The translations under genes and the position numbers were made by a program. A stretch of 64,000 nt of DNA. Source: Vibrio sp. HB236076. Its GTDB lineage: Bacteria > Pseudomonadota > Gammaproteobacteria > Enterobacterales > Vibrionaceae. Numbering within the stretch: position 1 is the stretch's first letter; every line of letters starts with the position of its first letter. The notes under the pieces are model-generated. The model was given only the letters and a program-made list of their open reading frames with translations, was not told the origin of the DNA and ran no database searches. Shown in pieces: positions 21,099-32,099 of the stretch. The stretch lies in NCBI RefSeq assembly GCF_040957575.1, contig NZ_CP162601.1:2418001-2482000 (forward strand), read 5' to 3'.

Positions 21099-21504
21099 TC
21101 TTACTCCTTGTCTTTTCTTCGCAGGTCATATTCGCGAAGGGATATTGTTCTATTTGTTCATGTCTCGTATGCCATATCTTAGCGTGTCATTCAAACAAAT
21201 AGCTTAACGAAACCCACGGTTCACCACAGACGGCATACGATGGGTATCAACCTCATTGTTATCTCTTGATACTGGAATAGATTGCATTTATCGACACCAG
21301 TTTACTCTTTAATTGAGACAGTTTTGAGAATATCGCTTTGTCGTAACCACCATTCTGCCCCTAAGCCCTGAGTAGCTCAATATTAAAATCATGAAAATGA
21401 CCTTAGGTGCACAAATAGCAAAGGAGAGAGAGTAAGAGGGTTGCTTAACCAAGGAGAAGACAGTTCATGAGTAAAGGAGGAATAAAAGGCAAGGAGAGAA
21501 AAAT
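21099..21504. other. iscS-pepB gap lacking iscU-iscA-hscB-hscA-fdx-iscX
   Basis: In relatives roughly 4 kb with six genes lie here. The gap contains no recognised remnant of IscX, ferredoxin or HscA. It does contain two interleaved 9-bp inverted repeats: CTATTTGTT (21150-21158) with AACAAATAG (21194-21202), and TCGTATGCC (21165-21173) with GGCATACGA (21232-21240). The promoter of pepB must be in this stretch. Confidence 0.6.
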
Positions 21505-21529
21505 CAGGAGCGATATTTACTCGCTCCTG
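21505..21529 (-). terminator. Terminator directly after iscS
   Basis: Perfect 9-bp stem CAGGAGCGA/TCGCTCCTG with a 7-nt loop, followed on the minus strand by ATTTTTCTC. It starts 18 bp after the iscS stop, so iscR-iscS is a closed two-gene transcription unit. Confidence 0.88.
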
Positions 21530-21547
21530 AAAGGTTTAATGACTCGA

Positions 21548-22741
21548 TTATGATACGCTCTCTTGCTGAAACGTTTGCCAGAGCGGAGACATATCCCTTA
21601 AACGCGTCACACACTGGCAAAGGTGTTCGGCCGCAAAATCGACGTCTTCTTGCGTGGTGTATCGGCCAAAAGACAAACGCAATGCGCTGTGAGCCAGTTC
21701 GCGTTCAAGCCCAATCGCTTGAAGCACATAAGAAGGCTCAACACTGGCAGAGGTACAAGCGCTGCCTGACGACACCGCTATGTCTTTGAGTGACATTAAC
21801 AATGACTCGCCATCGACATAGTCAAAAGCCAAATTTAAGTTATTGGCCACGCGTTGCGTGAGATCGCCATTAATGGTCACAAAGGGTAAGTCTTTAATCT
21901 TGTCAAGAAAACGTTCACGTAACGCCATTGCGTGTTGATGATCGCTTTCCATCTCCTCTTTGGCAATTCGGCACGCTTCACCAAAACCCACTATCTGGTG
22001 AGTTGGCAAGGTGCCAGAGCGAAAACCGCGCTCGTGCCCGCCACCATGGATTTGTGCCGCCAAACGGAGGCGAGGCTTGCGGCGTACATAAAGGGCACCA
22101 ATCCCTTTAGGGCCATACATCTTATGCGCAGAAATAGAAATTAGGTCTACCGCCATATTTTGCACGTCGATCGCCAACTTACCCGCCGATTGGGCAGCAT
22201 CAACGTGAAAGAGGATATCGCGCTGACGACATAACTCACCCATCGCGGCGATATCCTGAATGACACCAATTTCGTTATTGACATGCATGATAGAGACCAA
22301 AACCGTATCATCACGCATCGCGGCCTTGAGGGTTTCTATGCCGATTAACCCATTGGAGTCAGGCTTCAGGTACGTGACCTCAAAGCCTTCTTTTTCAAGG
22401 GCTTGGCATGTATCCAGTACGGCCTTATGCTCAGTCAAAGAGGTAATAATATGCTTGCCTTTTTGCTCTGCGTATTGCAAAGCCGCCCCTTTAATCGCCA
22501 GGTTATCGGACTCGGTTGCCCCGGAAGTAAACACGATCTCTCTTGGATCGGCATTAATGAGATCAGCAATCTGCTCTCTCGCCGTATCGACCGCCTCTTC
22601 AGCTTGCCAGCCATAGCGATGTGAACGAGAAGCCGGGTTAGCAAAAATGCCATCCATTGTCATGTATTGAACCATTTTTTCCGCCACACGCGGATCGACA
22701 GGACAAGTCGCCGAATAATCTAAATATACGGGCAGTTTCAT
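21548..22741 (-). CDS. iscS: Cysteine desulfurase IscS, with shortened C-terminus
   Basis: PLP enzyme that takes sulfur from cysteine for Fe-S clusters, tRNA thiolation and cofactors. The 397 residues include the PLP-lysine region [21 protein letters not shown], the active-site loop [10 protein letters not shown] with the persulfide Cys, and [11 protein letters not shown]. The family ends after SPLWxxxxQ with a conserved tail (in E. coli GVDLNSIEWAHH). Here the protein ends [13 protein letters not shown], so the tail, which is known to contact IscU, is missing. The gene is followed by a terminator and not by iscU. I infer that this IscS serves mainly tRNA and cofactor thiolation or works with another scaffold. 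Confidence 0.93.
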   Translation of the reverse strand: MKLPVYLDYSATCPVDPRVAEKMVQYMTMDGIFANPASRSHRYGWQAEEAVDTAREQIADLINADPREIVFTSGATESDNLAIKGAALQYAEQKGKHIITSLTEHKAVLDTCQALEKEGFEVTYLKPDSNGLIGIETLKAAMRDDTVLVSIMHVNNEIGVIQDIAAMGELCRQRDILFHVDAAQSAGKLAIDVQNMAVDLISISAHKMYGPKGIGALYVRRKPRLRLAAQIHGGGHERGFRSGTLPTHQIVGFGEACRIAKEEMESDHQHAMALRERFLDKIKDLPFVTINGDLTQRVANNLNLAFDYVDGESLLMSLKDIAVSSGSACTSASVEPSYVLQAIGLERELAHSALRLSFGRYTTQEDVDFAAEHLCQCVTRLRDMSPLWQTFQQESVS

Positions 22742-22790
22742 GCATTACTCCGAAAAAATAAAACTCAGCACGAGATAAAAATTTACAACA

Positions 22791-23288
22791 CTAGCGAACG
22801 TTTACGCCAATAGGGGAAAAGCGCTTTGTGCTTTCACTTGAGCTTTCTGATAGCGACAGGCCTTGTCTATCTGTGATGGCCAGCACCTCATTATCTTTCA
22901 TGAGCGCCCCCAAGGTGATGTTATTCAAAAACTCAGTGATCCGCGAGCTCAGATCGCACCACAAAGTGTGGGTTAAACAACGCACACCCGCTTGGCAGTT
23001 TGCGCTACCTTGGCATCGCGTTGCGTCAACGGATTCGTCGACCGCGGCAATGACCATACCAATTGAAATGCTTTCCGCCTCAGCCCCAAGGCGATAACCG
23101 CCACCCGGCCCACGAATACTCGATACCAATCCAGCTTTGCGCAATTTAGAAAACAATTGCTCTAGATAAGATAAAGAAATCCCTTGTCTTTCTGAAATAT
23201 CTGCCAATGGCACAGGGTGCTGCTGCGAGTGCAACGCCACATCTAACATAGCAGTCACCGCGTATCGGCCCTTAGAAGTCAATTTCAT
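22791..23288 (-). CDS. iscR: Fe-S cluster-sensing regulator IscR
   Basis: A 165-residue Rrf2-family repressor/activator carrying a [2Fe-2S] cluster. It has a winged helix ([21 protein letters not shown]) and the ligands Cys-x5-Cys-x5-Cys-x2-His in [17 protein letters not shown], all conserved. The ATG at 23286-23288 gives [16 protein letters not shown]. It is the first gene of a two-gene operon with iscS (49 bp apart) and has two IscR boxes upstream, so autorepression by the holo form is likely. What loads its cluster is unclear, since the iscU-fdx genes are not here. Confidence 0.96.
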   Translation of the reverse strand: MKLTSKGRYAVTAMLDVALHSQQHPVPLADISERQGISLSYLEQLFSKLRKAGLVSSIRGPGGGYRLGAEAESISIGMVIAAVDESVDATRCQGSANCQAGVRCLTHTLWCDLSSRITEFLNNITLGALMKDNEVLAITDRQGLSLSESSSESTKRFSPIGVNVR

Positions 23289-23330
23289 AACACAATACCC
23301 ACACAAATTATCATGTTTTGAAGACTCCCA

Positions 23331-23379
23331 TACTTGACTAAATTGGTCAAGTATTTAATTGACTAAAATAGTCAGGTAT
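23331..23379 (-). promoter_or_regulatory. Two tandem type 1 IscR-binding boxes
   Basis: Two 24-bp near-palindromes lie 42-91 bp before the iscR ATG: 23331-23354 (core TTGACCAATTTAGTCAAGTA on the minus strand) and 23356-23379 (core CTGACTATTTTAGTCA). They match the type 1 motif with half sites TGAC and GTCA. The distal box runs into the last codon of trmJ. Such sites bind only the cluster-loaded IscR in E. coli. Confidence 0.85.
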
Positions 23380-24104
23380 TATTTGTCAATGCGCTTTTCA
23401 ATCGTGCGACATACACCTCGCAAAATATTGATCTCTTGCTGATCGGGACGCGCGCGATTAAAAAGACGGCGGAGTTTATTCATCACTTGTCCGGGTTGGT
23501 CGGCCGAAATAAACTCGGTTTTTAACAAAACTTGTTCGAGGTGTTGATAAAAACGCTCTAACTCTTCATGGCGTGCATACTCAGGCACCTCAGGCGTAGG
23601 ATAGTGTGATGCTTGATCGGCTAAATGTGCCATGCGCACTTCGTAACACAAAGTCTGCACTGCCATCGCCAAGTTTAATGAGCTGTATTCTGGGTTCGCC
23701 GGAATGGTAATGTGATAATGACAACATTGTAGCTCTTCATTATTGAGGCCGGTACGCTCGCGACCAAAGACAATCGCGACCTTGTGTTTTTTGCCTTCTT
23801 GAGCGACTTTTTGCCCACATTCATTGGCGGTCAACATCGGCCATTCAAGTGAACGCGAGCGCGCACTTGTCCCCGCGACAAAACTGCAGTCAGCCACCGC
23901 TTCTTGTAAGGTATTAACCACGGTTGCCCCTTGTGCAATATCTGAAGCGCCTGACGCTAACGCAATAGCTTGAGCGTCCACTTCACATTGCGGGTCAACG
24001 AGCACTAAATCCGATAGGCCCATCACCTTCATCGCTCGCGCTGCCGAGCCGACGTTGCCGGAGTGCGATGTGCCAACCAATACAATTTTCACATTGTCTA
24101 ACAT
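23379..24104 (-). CDS. trmJ: tRNA (cytidine/uridine-32-2'-O)-methyltransferase
   Basis: SPOUT-family methyltransferase of 241 residues that modifies position 32 of tRNAs. It has the N-terminal [19 protein letters not shown], the knot motif [15 protein letters not shown] and [10 protein letters not shown]. The ATG at 24102-24104 gives [11 protein letters not shown]; five extra upstream residues are not supported. It lies just upstream of iscR, and its stop codon overlaps an IscR box. Confidence 0.95.
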   Translation of the reverse strand: MLDNVKIVLVGTSHSGNVGSAARAMKVMGLSDLVLVDPQCEVDAQAIALASGASDIAQGATVVNTLQEAVADCSFVAGTSARSRSLEWPMLTANECGQKVAQEGKKHKVAIVFGRERTGLNNEELQCCHYHITIPANPEYSSLNLAMAVQTLCYEVRMAHLADQASHYPTPEVPEYARHEELERFYQHLEQVLLKTEFISADQPGQVMNKLRRLFNRARPDQQEINILRGVCRTIEKRIDK

Positions 24105-24319
24105 GTTTTTCCCCACCAAATAAAAAGGCCGAGATCATAGCATAAAAATCAATTAACGCGTGCGAACGTCAAAATATTACTGTCTACGCATCGCATCAAT
24201 AACACCCTTTCCACCACTCACTAAGCAAAGGACAAAAAATAACCACTTCCCTTTTTGTTTTACTCTGCTATACTTCGCCCGCTTTCACTTGTTCTTTAAC
24301 ATCCGTTGGGAAATATCGT

Positions 24320-25123
24320 ATGCATCCTATGCTAAACATTGCGATTCGCGCTGCGCGAAAAGCAGGCAATCATATTGCCAAATCACTCGAAAACAAAGAT
24401 AAGATCGAATCTTCACTCAAAGGGACGAATGACTTCGTCACCAATGTCGATAAAGAAGCTGAAGCGATCATCATCGATACCATCAAACAATCTTACCCTG
24501 AGCACAATATCGTGGCAGAAGAAAGCGGTATGATTGACGGTAAAGATAAAGACGTACAATGGATCATCGACCCACTGGATGGAACCGCTAACTTCGTCAA
24601 AGGTTTACCTCACTTCTCTGTTTCAATTGCCGTTCGTTTCAAAGGCAAAACTGAAGTTGCATGTGTTTACGACCCAATGCAAAACGAACTGTTCACCGCC
24701 CAACGTGGTTCTGGTGCTCAGCTAAACAGTCAACGTATCCGCGTTGCAAACAACAAAGACTTACAAGGTGCTTTGTTGGCAACGGGCTTCCCATACAAAG
24801 CAAAACAGCATTCAGAAAGCTACATGAAGATTGTTGCTTCCCTGTTCACTGAATGTGCAGACTTCCGTCGTACCGGTTCAGCGGCACTTGACCTTTGCTA
24901 TGTTGCAGCGGGTCGTGTTGACGGCTACTTTGAACTTGGCCTTAAGCCTTGGGATACCGCAGCAGGCGATCTGATCGCACGTGAAGCGGGTGCCATCATC
25001 ACAGACTTTGCCGGCGGTACGGATTACATGAAGTCGGGTAATATTGTCGCTTCAAACGCACGTGGTGTAAAAATCCTACTCAAGCACATTCGCGAGAATG
25101 GCAACGCGGCGATGTTCAAATAA
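24320..25123 (+). CDS. suhB: Inositol-1-monophosphatase / SuhB
   Basis: A 267-residue Mg-dependent phosphatase that also acts as a ribosomal-RNA transcription antitermination factor in E. coli. It has metal-binding motifs VAEESG, WIIDPLDGTANFVKG and LKPWDTAAGDLI. It is divergent from trmJ, as in Vibrio and E. coli, and is followed by a strong terminator. Confidence 0.96.
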   Translation: MHPMLNIAIRAARKAGNHIAKSLENKDKIESSLKGTNDFVTNVDKEAEAIIIDTIKQSYPEHNIVAEESGMIDGKDKDVQWIIDPLDGTANFVKGLPHFSVSIAVRFKGKTEVACVYDPMQNELFTAQRGSGAQLNSQRIRVANNKDLQGALLATGFPYKAKQHSESYMKIVASLFTECADFRRTGSAALDLCYVAAGRVDGYFELGLKPWDTAAGDLIAREAGAIITDFAGGTDYMKSGNIVASNARGVKILLKHIRENGNAAMFK

Positions 25124-25188
25124 GCGCTCGACTTTGGCAACCCACACTCCTTATTTATCAAATCGGAGTGCTGTGTCAGCCACCATTT

Positions 25189-25221
25189 AAAAAAGCTTCG
25201 TCTTATTGACGAAGCTTTTTT
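25189..25221 (+). terminator. Terminator after suhB
   Basis: 14-bp stem AAAAAAGCTTCGTC/GACGAAGCTTTTTT with a 5-nt loop and a T-rich tail. Confidence 0.92.
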
Positions 25222-25347
25222 TATTTTACGACCAATTTGCTAACGCCCCACTATCGACATCACGAGTTGGCCTTGTGGGTTGATCATCGCGATACCCGCG
25301 TGAATAACGCAACATACAAAGTCACTCGTGAGCATGGTATCAGACAT

Positions 25348-25375
25348 AAAAAAAGCCACTAAAGTGGCTTTTTTT
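25348..25375 (-). terminator. Terminator after secF
   Basis: 13-bp stem AAAAAAAGCCACT/AGTGGCTTTTTTT with a very small loop, 20 bp after the secF stop. It looks bidirectional. Confidence 0.88.
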
Positions 25376-25395
25376 ATCTCGGTAACGAACCGGAC

Positions 25396-26343
25396 CTAAG
25401 GCATAGGATCGAGATCGGCACCTTCTTTTTCAACTTGAGGTGGCATTAAGTGTTCTTTACTGATACCCAATTTCACCGCCAAGGCTGAAGCAACGTAAAT
25501 AGAAGAGTAAGTACCAACGGTAATACCGAGCAAGAGTGCCAGTGCAAAACCGTGGATCAACGCTCCCCCTTTAACAAATAAGGCGATAACAACAAACAAA
25601 GTGGTCCCTGAAGTGATCAAGGTACGGCTCAGTGTCTGTGTCACGGATGCATTGATGATCTCAGCAGGTCCGCCCTTACGCATTTTACGGAAGTTTTCCC
25701 TTACGCGGTCGAAAACAACGATGGTATCGTTGAGCGAGTAACCGACAACCGTCAACAAGGCTGCCACGATGGTCAAATCGATTTCTACTTGTAGGAAGGA
25801 AAATACCCCAAGCGTTATAATGACATCGTGCGCCAAAGCCAGAACAGAGCCAGCGGCCAATCGCCACTCAAAGCGCATCGACACGTAGAGAAGAATACAG
25901 ATAAGCGAAACAATAATCGCTAACCCACCCGCTTCTGCCAATTCATCTCCGACATTAGGGCCGACAAATTCAACACGGCGCATCTCAACACTTTTTCCCG
26001 TGCCTTCACGAATGGCGCCCATAACCTGTTGGCCCAGTTCATCGCCTTTAAGCTCAGGATGTGGGCGCATACGGACTAACACTTCTTTCGACGAACCAAA
26101 GTTTTGTACCGTGGCATCATCAAAACCTTTCGCCACCAAGGCGCTGCGGATCACATCGAGGTTGGCGGGTTGTTCAAACCCCACTTCAATCAGTGTGCCG
26201 CCCGTAAAGTCAAGCCCCCAGTTAAACCACTTAGTCGACAAAGTGGCAATCGACGCCACAATCATCAGAGTCGACAACAAGAAGCTGAACTTCGACCAAC
26301 GCATAAAATCAATCGTATGGTCGGTTTTTAATATTTGAAACAT
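25396..26343 (-). CDS. secF: Protein translocase subunit SecF
   Basis: A 315-residue inner-membrane protein that with SecD and YajC uses the proton gradient to drive late steps of Sec export. It has six membrane segments and a periplasmic domain beginning at GLDFTGGTLIEV. The family motifs VGYSLNDTIVVFDRVREN (TM4-TM5) and SRTLITSGTT are present. The ATG at 26341-26343 gives MFQILKTDHTIDFMRW; the upstream TTG is not needed. It follows secD by 14 bp. Confidence 0.96.
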   Translation of the reverse strand: MFQILKTDHTIDFMRWSKFSFLLSTLMIVASIATLSTKWFNWGLDFTGGTLIEVGFEQPANLDVIRSALVAKGFDDATVQNFGSSKEVLVRMRPHPELKGDELGQQVMGAIREGTGKSVEMRRVEFVGPNVGDELAEAGGLAIIVSLICILLYVSMRFEWRLAAGSVLALAHDVIITLGVFSFLQVEIDLTIVAALLTVVGYSLNDTIVVFDRVRENFRKMRKGGPAEIINASVTQTLSRTLITSGTTLFVVIALFVKGGALIHGFALALLLGITVGTYSSIYVASALAVKLGISKEHLMPPQVEKEGADLDPMP

Positions 26344-26357
26344 AGACAACCTCAGCC

Positions 26358-28214
26358 TTAGATCGACAATTTATCAATGCGTTTGCCACCGTAAAGCAGG
26401 TTGACAATACATCGAGTTCCAACAATAGCGGTGAACATTGACGTCAAAATACCAATCGATAGCGTCACAGCAAAGCCTTTAATGGCACCGGTACCAACAG
26501 CAAACAAAATAATCGCGGTCAGTAAGGTGGTAATATTGGCATCGGCGATGGTGCTAAATGCGTTGGCATACCCTTGGTGAATCGCTTGTTGAATACTGCG
26601 TCCTTCGCGGATTTCTTCTCGGATACGCTCAAAAATCAGGACATTGGCATCAACGGCCATCCCCACCGTCAACACAATACCGGCAATACCCGGTAAGGTC
26701 ATGGTCGCGCCGGGAATCAAGGACATCACACCGACAATCAAAATCAAGTTGGCAATTAAAGCCACACAAGCAATCACACCAAATTTTCGATAGTAAAGCG
26801 TGGTAAACAACATAATGGCGATCAAGCCCCATAGACAAGCTTGGACCCCCATTTCAATGTTTTGCGCTCCCATTGAAGGACCAATGGTACGCTCTTCCAC
26901 GATTGAGATTGGCGCTATCAAAGCCCCAGCGCGAAGTAAAAGCGCAAGGTTATGGGCTTCTGCTTGTGAATCAATGCCCGTAATACGGAAACTGCGACCT
27001 AATGCCGATTGAATAGTCGCTTGATTGATGACCTCTTCATGCTTGGTCAAAATCACTTTGCCATCGGCATTGCGCTCACCGCTGTCTTTGTACTCAGCAA
27101 AGACCGTCGCCATCAACTTGCCAATGTTTTGCTTAGAAAACGCCGACATTTTACTGCCGCCTTCGCTGTCTAGCTCAATATTCACTTGTGGACGACCGTA
27201 TTCATCTGCGCTCGATGAAGCATCAGTGATGCTTGAACCACTCAGAATGACGCGTTTTTTCAACACCACAGGATGGCCATTGCGATCGCTTTTTACTTCA
27301 CTGCCAGCCGGAACGCGACCGGCCGCCGCAGAGGCAAGATCCGCTGACGAGTTGACTTCGCGAAATTCCAGTGTGGCCGTGGCGCCTAAAATTTCTTTTG
27401 CGCGTGCCGTGTCCTGAACACCGGGTAGCTCCACCACAATACGCGAAGCACCTTGGCGCTGAACCAATGGCTCTGCAACGCCCAATTCATTAACGCGATT
27501 GCGAAGAATGGTGATGTTTTGCTCAACGGCATAGTTGCGAATTTCTTGTAGACGTTCTTCGGTAAATTGCGCGGTTAGCAATTGGTTGCTGCCCTGAGAG
27601 GACTCGACAAACGTCATATCTCGATGGTTAGTGCTCAAAAGCGCCTTGGCTTTATCGCGTTGCTCTTCGTTTTGTAGGACCACTTGTACGGCGTGATCAT
27701 CCACAGTGCGAATAGCTCGGTAACGGATACGCTCATCTCGCAATTCAATACGAAAGGCTTCTTCTTGTTGCACTTGCAATTTTTCAAGTGCCGCATCCAT
27801 ATCCACTTCCATTAAGAAGTGCACACCACCACGTAGGTCAAGGCCTAGTTTCAGCGGCGAGGCACCAATCGCCTGTAGCCAACTTGGGGTCGAAGGTGCG
27901 AGATTCAGTGCAACAACGGCGTCATTACCCAAGGTTTCGGTGATGACATCGCGGGCATTGAGCTGGTTATCAGTGTCTTTAAAGCGGACGAGTATCGACC
28001 CGTCTTCTAGGGCGATAGATTGATGAGGGACTTGCGCTTTATCAAGCGCATCAGTGATAGAATCCAGCGTCTGCATATTCACAGAGGCACCACGTGCCCC
28101 TGTTACTTGAACAGCCGGATCTTCACCATACAAATTTGGCAGTGCATACAGGGCAGAGGCTATGAGTACCAATGCCACCATGATGTACTTCCACAATGGA
28201 TAACGATTTAACAC
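26358..28214 (-). CDS. secD: Protein translocase subunit SecD
   Basis: A 618-residue partner of SecF with six membrane segments and a large periplasmic region containing the P1 head ([17 protein letters not shown] near 120). The membrane part carries [17 protein letters not shown] and [12 protein letters not shown], with the Asp needed for proton transport. The start is GTG (28212-28214), normal for secD. The order is yajC-secD-secF. Confidence 0.97.
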   Translation of the reverse strand: MLNRYPLWKYIMVALVLIASALYALPNLYGEDPAVQVTGARGASVNMQTLDSITDALDKAQVPHQSIALEDGSILVRFKDTDNQLNARDVITETLGNDAVVALNLAPSTPSWLQAIGASPLKLGLDLRGGVHFLMEVDMDAALEKLQVQQEEAFRIELRDERIRYRAIRTVDDHAVQVVLQNEEQRDKAKALLSTNHRDMTFVESSQGSNQLLTAQFTEERLQEIRNYAVEQNITILRNRVNELGVAEPLVQRQGASRIVVELPGVQDTARAKEILGATATLEFREVNSSADLASAAAGRVPAGSEVKSDRNGHPVVLKKRVILSGSSITDASSSADEYGRPQVNIELDSEGGSKMSAFSKQNIGKLMATVFAEYKDSGERNADGKVILTKHEEVINQATIQSALGRSFRITGIDSQAEAHNLALLLRAGALIAPISIVEERTIGPSMGAQNIEMGVQACLWGLIAIMLFTTLYYRKFGVIACVALIANLILIVGVMSLIPGATMTLPGIAGIVLTVGMAVDANVLIFERIREEIREGRSIQQAIHQGYANAFSTIADANITTLLTAIILFAVGTGAIKGFAVTLSIGILTSMFTAIVGTRCIVNLLYGGKRIDKLSI

Positions 28215-28234
28215 AGCGAGGATCCTTTAGCTGT

Positions 28235-28564
28235 TTAGAGAGATTTTAGCGTACCTTTTGGCAGTACCGCTGTCACGAAGTCTTTCTTGATCACAACTTC
28301 GTTGTTAGTGTTGAGTTCAATCGACACGTAGTCGTTGTCTTCAGCAATTTTTGTGATCTTACCGACCAAACCACCACTGGTTAAGACTTCATCGCCTTTC
28401 CCCATCGAAGCCATCAAGTTTTTATGTTCTTTTACGCGTTTAGCTTGTGGACGGTAGATCATAAAGTAAAAGATCACCGCAAACATGCCAAGCATAATTA
28501 ACATTTCAAAACCACCGCCTTGTGGTGCGCCTTCTGCAGCCGCATACGCTTTATTAATTAACAT
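28235..28564 (-). CDS. yajC: Sec translocon accessory protein YajC
   Basis: A 109-residue protein with one membrane segment (about 20-38, MLIMLGMFAVIFYFMIY), then RPQAKRVKEHKNLMASMGKGDEV split by a basic cytoplasmic domain. It binds SecDF. The ATG at 28562-28564 is chosen over the TTG one codon before. A hairpin without U-tract (28632-28654, stem TTTAGAG/CTCTAAA) lies between tgt and yajC. Confidence 0.94.
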   Translation of the reverse strand: MLINKAYAAAEGAPQGGGFEMLIMLGMFAVIFYFMIYRPQAKRVKEHKNLMASMGKGDEVLTSGGLVGKITKIAEDNDYVSIELNTNNEVVIKKDFVTAVLPKGTLKSL

Positions 28565-28700
28565 CAAACATCCTCTTTATTTTTATTTGATTACCAAAGA
28601 AATTGGGGTGAGGTGACGGATTTTCAAGCGCTTTAGAGGAAAATTAGCTCTAAATCACTAAAATGTCACATGAGGTGATACTGCCACCCCACCTTCATGT

Positions 28701-29903
<1,203 letters not shown>

Positions 29904-29970
29904 CTATCTCAGTTTTACTAACGGTGCCTAGCGAGCCCAGTAACCGCTATGTTACTGTCGCCCTGTGCAC

Positions 29971-31026
29971 TCAATCGGTTTTTTTAGTGATAAACATGGC
30001 ATCGCCATAACTAAAAAAGCGATAGGCTTGTTGCACAGCATGCTGATAGGCCTTCATGGTGTGATCATAACCAGCAAAAGCGCTCACCAACATGATCAAG
30101 GTCGACTCGGGTAAGTGAAAGTTGGTAATTAACGCATCAACCACTTGATATTGGTAACCGGGGTAGATAAAGATTTCCGTATCACCAAAGAAAGGCTGGA
30201 TTGTTTCATGACCGGCTTTTTTTGCTTCTTGAGCCGCACTTTCCAAAGAGCGTACGGAGGTGGTACCCACGGCAATAACGCGCTTGCCGCGAGCGCGAGT
30301 GGCTTCAATGGCGGCCACCACCTCTTGCGGCACCTCGACATATTCAGCGTGCATGTGATGATTTTCAATTTCATCAACGCGAACGGGTTGGAAAGTACCC
30401 GCGCCGACATGCAGTGTCACATAAGCAAATTCAACGCCTTTTGCTTTGATCTTTTCCAATAATTCTTGGTCAAAGTGCAACCCGGCGGTCGGCGCTGCCA
30501 CCGCGCCAGGCTTGGCATTGTATACCGTTTGGTAACGCTCTTTGTCCGCTTCTTCGTCGGGACGGTCGATATAAGGTGGCAAAGGCATATGGCCTATTTG
30601 GTTTAAAATATCCAAAACCGACAAATCACTTTCAAAGCGCAACTCAAACAGCGCATCATGGCGAGCCACCATGGTTGCTTGAAATTCATCTTGCTCACCG
30701 AGCCAAATGACACTGCCAGGTTTTGGGGATTTTGAGCAACGAACATGGGCGAGAATACTGTTGTCATCCAACATGCGTTCGATCAAAACTTCTAACTTAC
30801 CACCGGATTCCTTGCGGCCAAAAAGACGGGCTGGGATCACACGAGTATTGTTGAACACCATTAAATCGCCGGGCTCGACTAGCGCCAACACATCGGTGAA
30901 TGTACGGTCATTTAACTCTCCCGTGTTGCCATTGAGTTGCAATAAACGACTTGCCGTTCTTTCCGGTTGAGGGTAGCGGGCAATCAGCTCGTCTGGCAGT
31001 TCGAAATGAAAATCTGAAACTTGCAT
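29971..31026 (-). CDS. queA: S-adenosylmethionine:tRNA ribosyltransferase-isomerase
   Basis: A 351-residue enzyme that converts preQ1 in tRNA to epoxyqueuosine using SAM as ribosyl donor. It starts [20 protein letters not shown] and contains [21 protein letters not shown] and GAGTFQPVR. The ATG at 31024-31026 is chosen over a 15-residue extension. Its product is the next substrate in the pathway after Tgt, encoded just downstream. Confidence 0.97.
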   Translation of the reverse strand: MQVSDFHFELPDELIARYPQPERTASRLLQLNGNTGELNDRTFTDVLALVEPGDLMVFNNTRVIPARLFGRKESGGKLEVLIERMLDDNSILAHVRCSKSPKPGSVIWLGEQDEFQATMVARHDALFELRFESDLSVLDILNQIGHMPLPPYIDRPDEEADKERYQTVYNAKPGAVAAPTAGLHFDQELLEKIKAKGVEFAYVTLHVGAGTFQPVRVDEIENHHMHAEYVEVPQEVVAAIEATRARGKRVIAVGTTSVRSLESAAQEAKKAGHETIQPFFGDTEIFIYPGYQYQVVDALITNFHLPESTLIMLVSAFAGYDHTMKAYQHAVQQAYRFFSYGDAMFITKKTD

Positions 31027-31221
31027 GGTTAGGCTTCTTCTTCTGTAAATGGTGGATATAGCGAGTGTCATCGTTCGCCGACGCTAGTATAGAGAGACAG
31101 GTGTCAATAGCAAGTTTTGCGCGGTTTTCCACTCCGAGTTCACCAACAAAAAGTTAAAAACAAAGGGCGCAGCGAAGGCGATCAACAAAGCGAACATCTC
31201 GACATTCAAGTTTAAAAATAG

Positions 31222-31248
31222 AAAAACCGAGCAATACACTCGGTTTTT
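31222..31248 (-). terminator. Terminator after deoD
   Basis: 10-bp perfect stem AAAAACCGAG/CTCGGTTTTT with a 7-nt loop, about 45 bp after the deoD stop. It ends the deo operon and insulates queA. Confidence 0.9.
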
Positions 31249-31293
31249 CTTGTGTGTTAATCCAGAGGCGATGGCTAGCCGCTGGGATAACTT

Positions 31294-32013
31294 TTAAGCT
31301 TGGTCGCCGATCAATACCGACTCTAACGCAATTTCAATCATCTCATTGAAGGTATTTTGACGCTCATCCGACGTGGTTTGCTCACCTGTTTTGATGTGAT
31401 CAGACACCGTACAAATGGTTAGCGCTTTCACGCCGTACTCTGCCGCTACGCCATAAAGGCCTGCCGCTTCCATCTCCACACCAACAATACCGTATTTGTC
31501 CATCACATCGAACATTTCCGGATCCGGTGTGTAGAAAAGCTCTGCTGAGAATAAGTTACCAATTTTAACATCAACCGAACGCGCTTTGGCGGCTTCTTCG
31601 GCTGCTCTTACCATGTGGTAATCAGCGATTGCGGCAAAATCGTGATCTTTAAAGCGAATTCTATTCACTTTAGAATCAGTACAAGCTCCCATACCGATCA
31701 CAACATCACGTACTTTAATACCTTCATTGACCGCACCACAGCTGCCAACACGGATCAATTTCTTGACACCGTAGTCTTTGACAAGCTCTGTGGCGTAGAT
31801 AGAGCAAGAAGGGATGCCCATGCCGTGTCCCATCACAGAGATCTTACGGCCTTTATAAGTCCCAGTGTAACCGAACATATTTCGAACGTTACACACTTCA
31901 ACAACATCATCAAGAAACGTTTCGGCAATGTATTTTGCGCGTAAAGGATCTCCAGGCATTAAAACAACATCTGAAAAATCACCCATTTCAGCATTAATAT
32001 GAGGCGTTGCCAT
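31294..32013 (-). CDS. deoD: Purine-nucleoside phosphorylase DeoD
   Basis: A 239-residue enzyme that splits purine (deoxy)nucleosides with phosphate to the free base and (deoxy)ribose-1-phosphate. It has [31 protein letters not shown] and [11 protein letters not shown]. The ATG at 32011-32013 gives [15 protein letters not shown]; twelve upstream residues are not needed. It follows deoA by 86 bp, where deoB is expected. Confidence 0.97.
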   Translation of the reverse strand: MATPHINAEMGDFSDVVLMPGDPLRAKYIAETFLDDVVEVCNVRNMFGYTGTYKGRKISVMGHGMGIPSCSIYATELVKDYGVKKLIRVGSCGAVNEGIKVRDVVIGMGACTDSKVNRIRFKDHDFAAIADYHMVRAAEEAAKARSVDVKIGNLFSAELFYTPDPEMFDVMDKYGIVGVEMEAAGLYGVAAEYGVKALTICTVSDHIKTGEQTTSDERQNTFNEMIEIALESVLIGDQA

Positions 32014-32062
32014 TCGCGTATTCCTTCTAGTTTGTGTGTAAAAAGTCAATCTGACTTAATGT

Positions 32063-32092
32063 GGCTAAGTGGTGTCGTTTACCGACTTAGCC
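32063..32092 (-). other. Hairpin(s) in the deoA-deoD junction
   Basis: Stem GGCTAAGT/ACTTAGCC (32063-32070 with 32085-32092). On the minus strand a small stem AAGTCA/TGACTT followed by TTT comes next (about 32043-32058). They sit exactly where deoB is absent and may lower or stabilise transcription between deoA and deoD. Confidence 0.5.
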
Positions 32093-32099
32093 GATAAAA

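Noticed and set aside
21467..21553. 28-codon plus-strand frame with an AAGGAG site before its ATG in the iscS-pepB gap
   Set aside because: It runs through the iscS terminator hairpin and into the iscS 3' end; the A/G-rich stretch gives ribosome-site look-alikes by chance. Worth only a glance at ribosome profiling.
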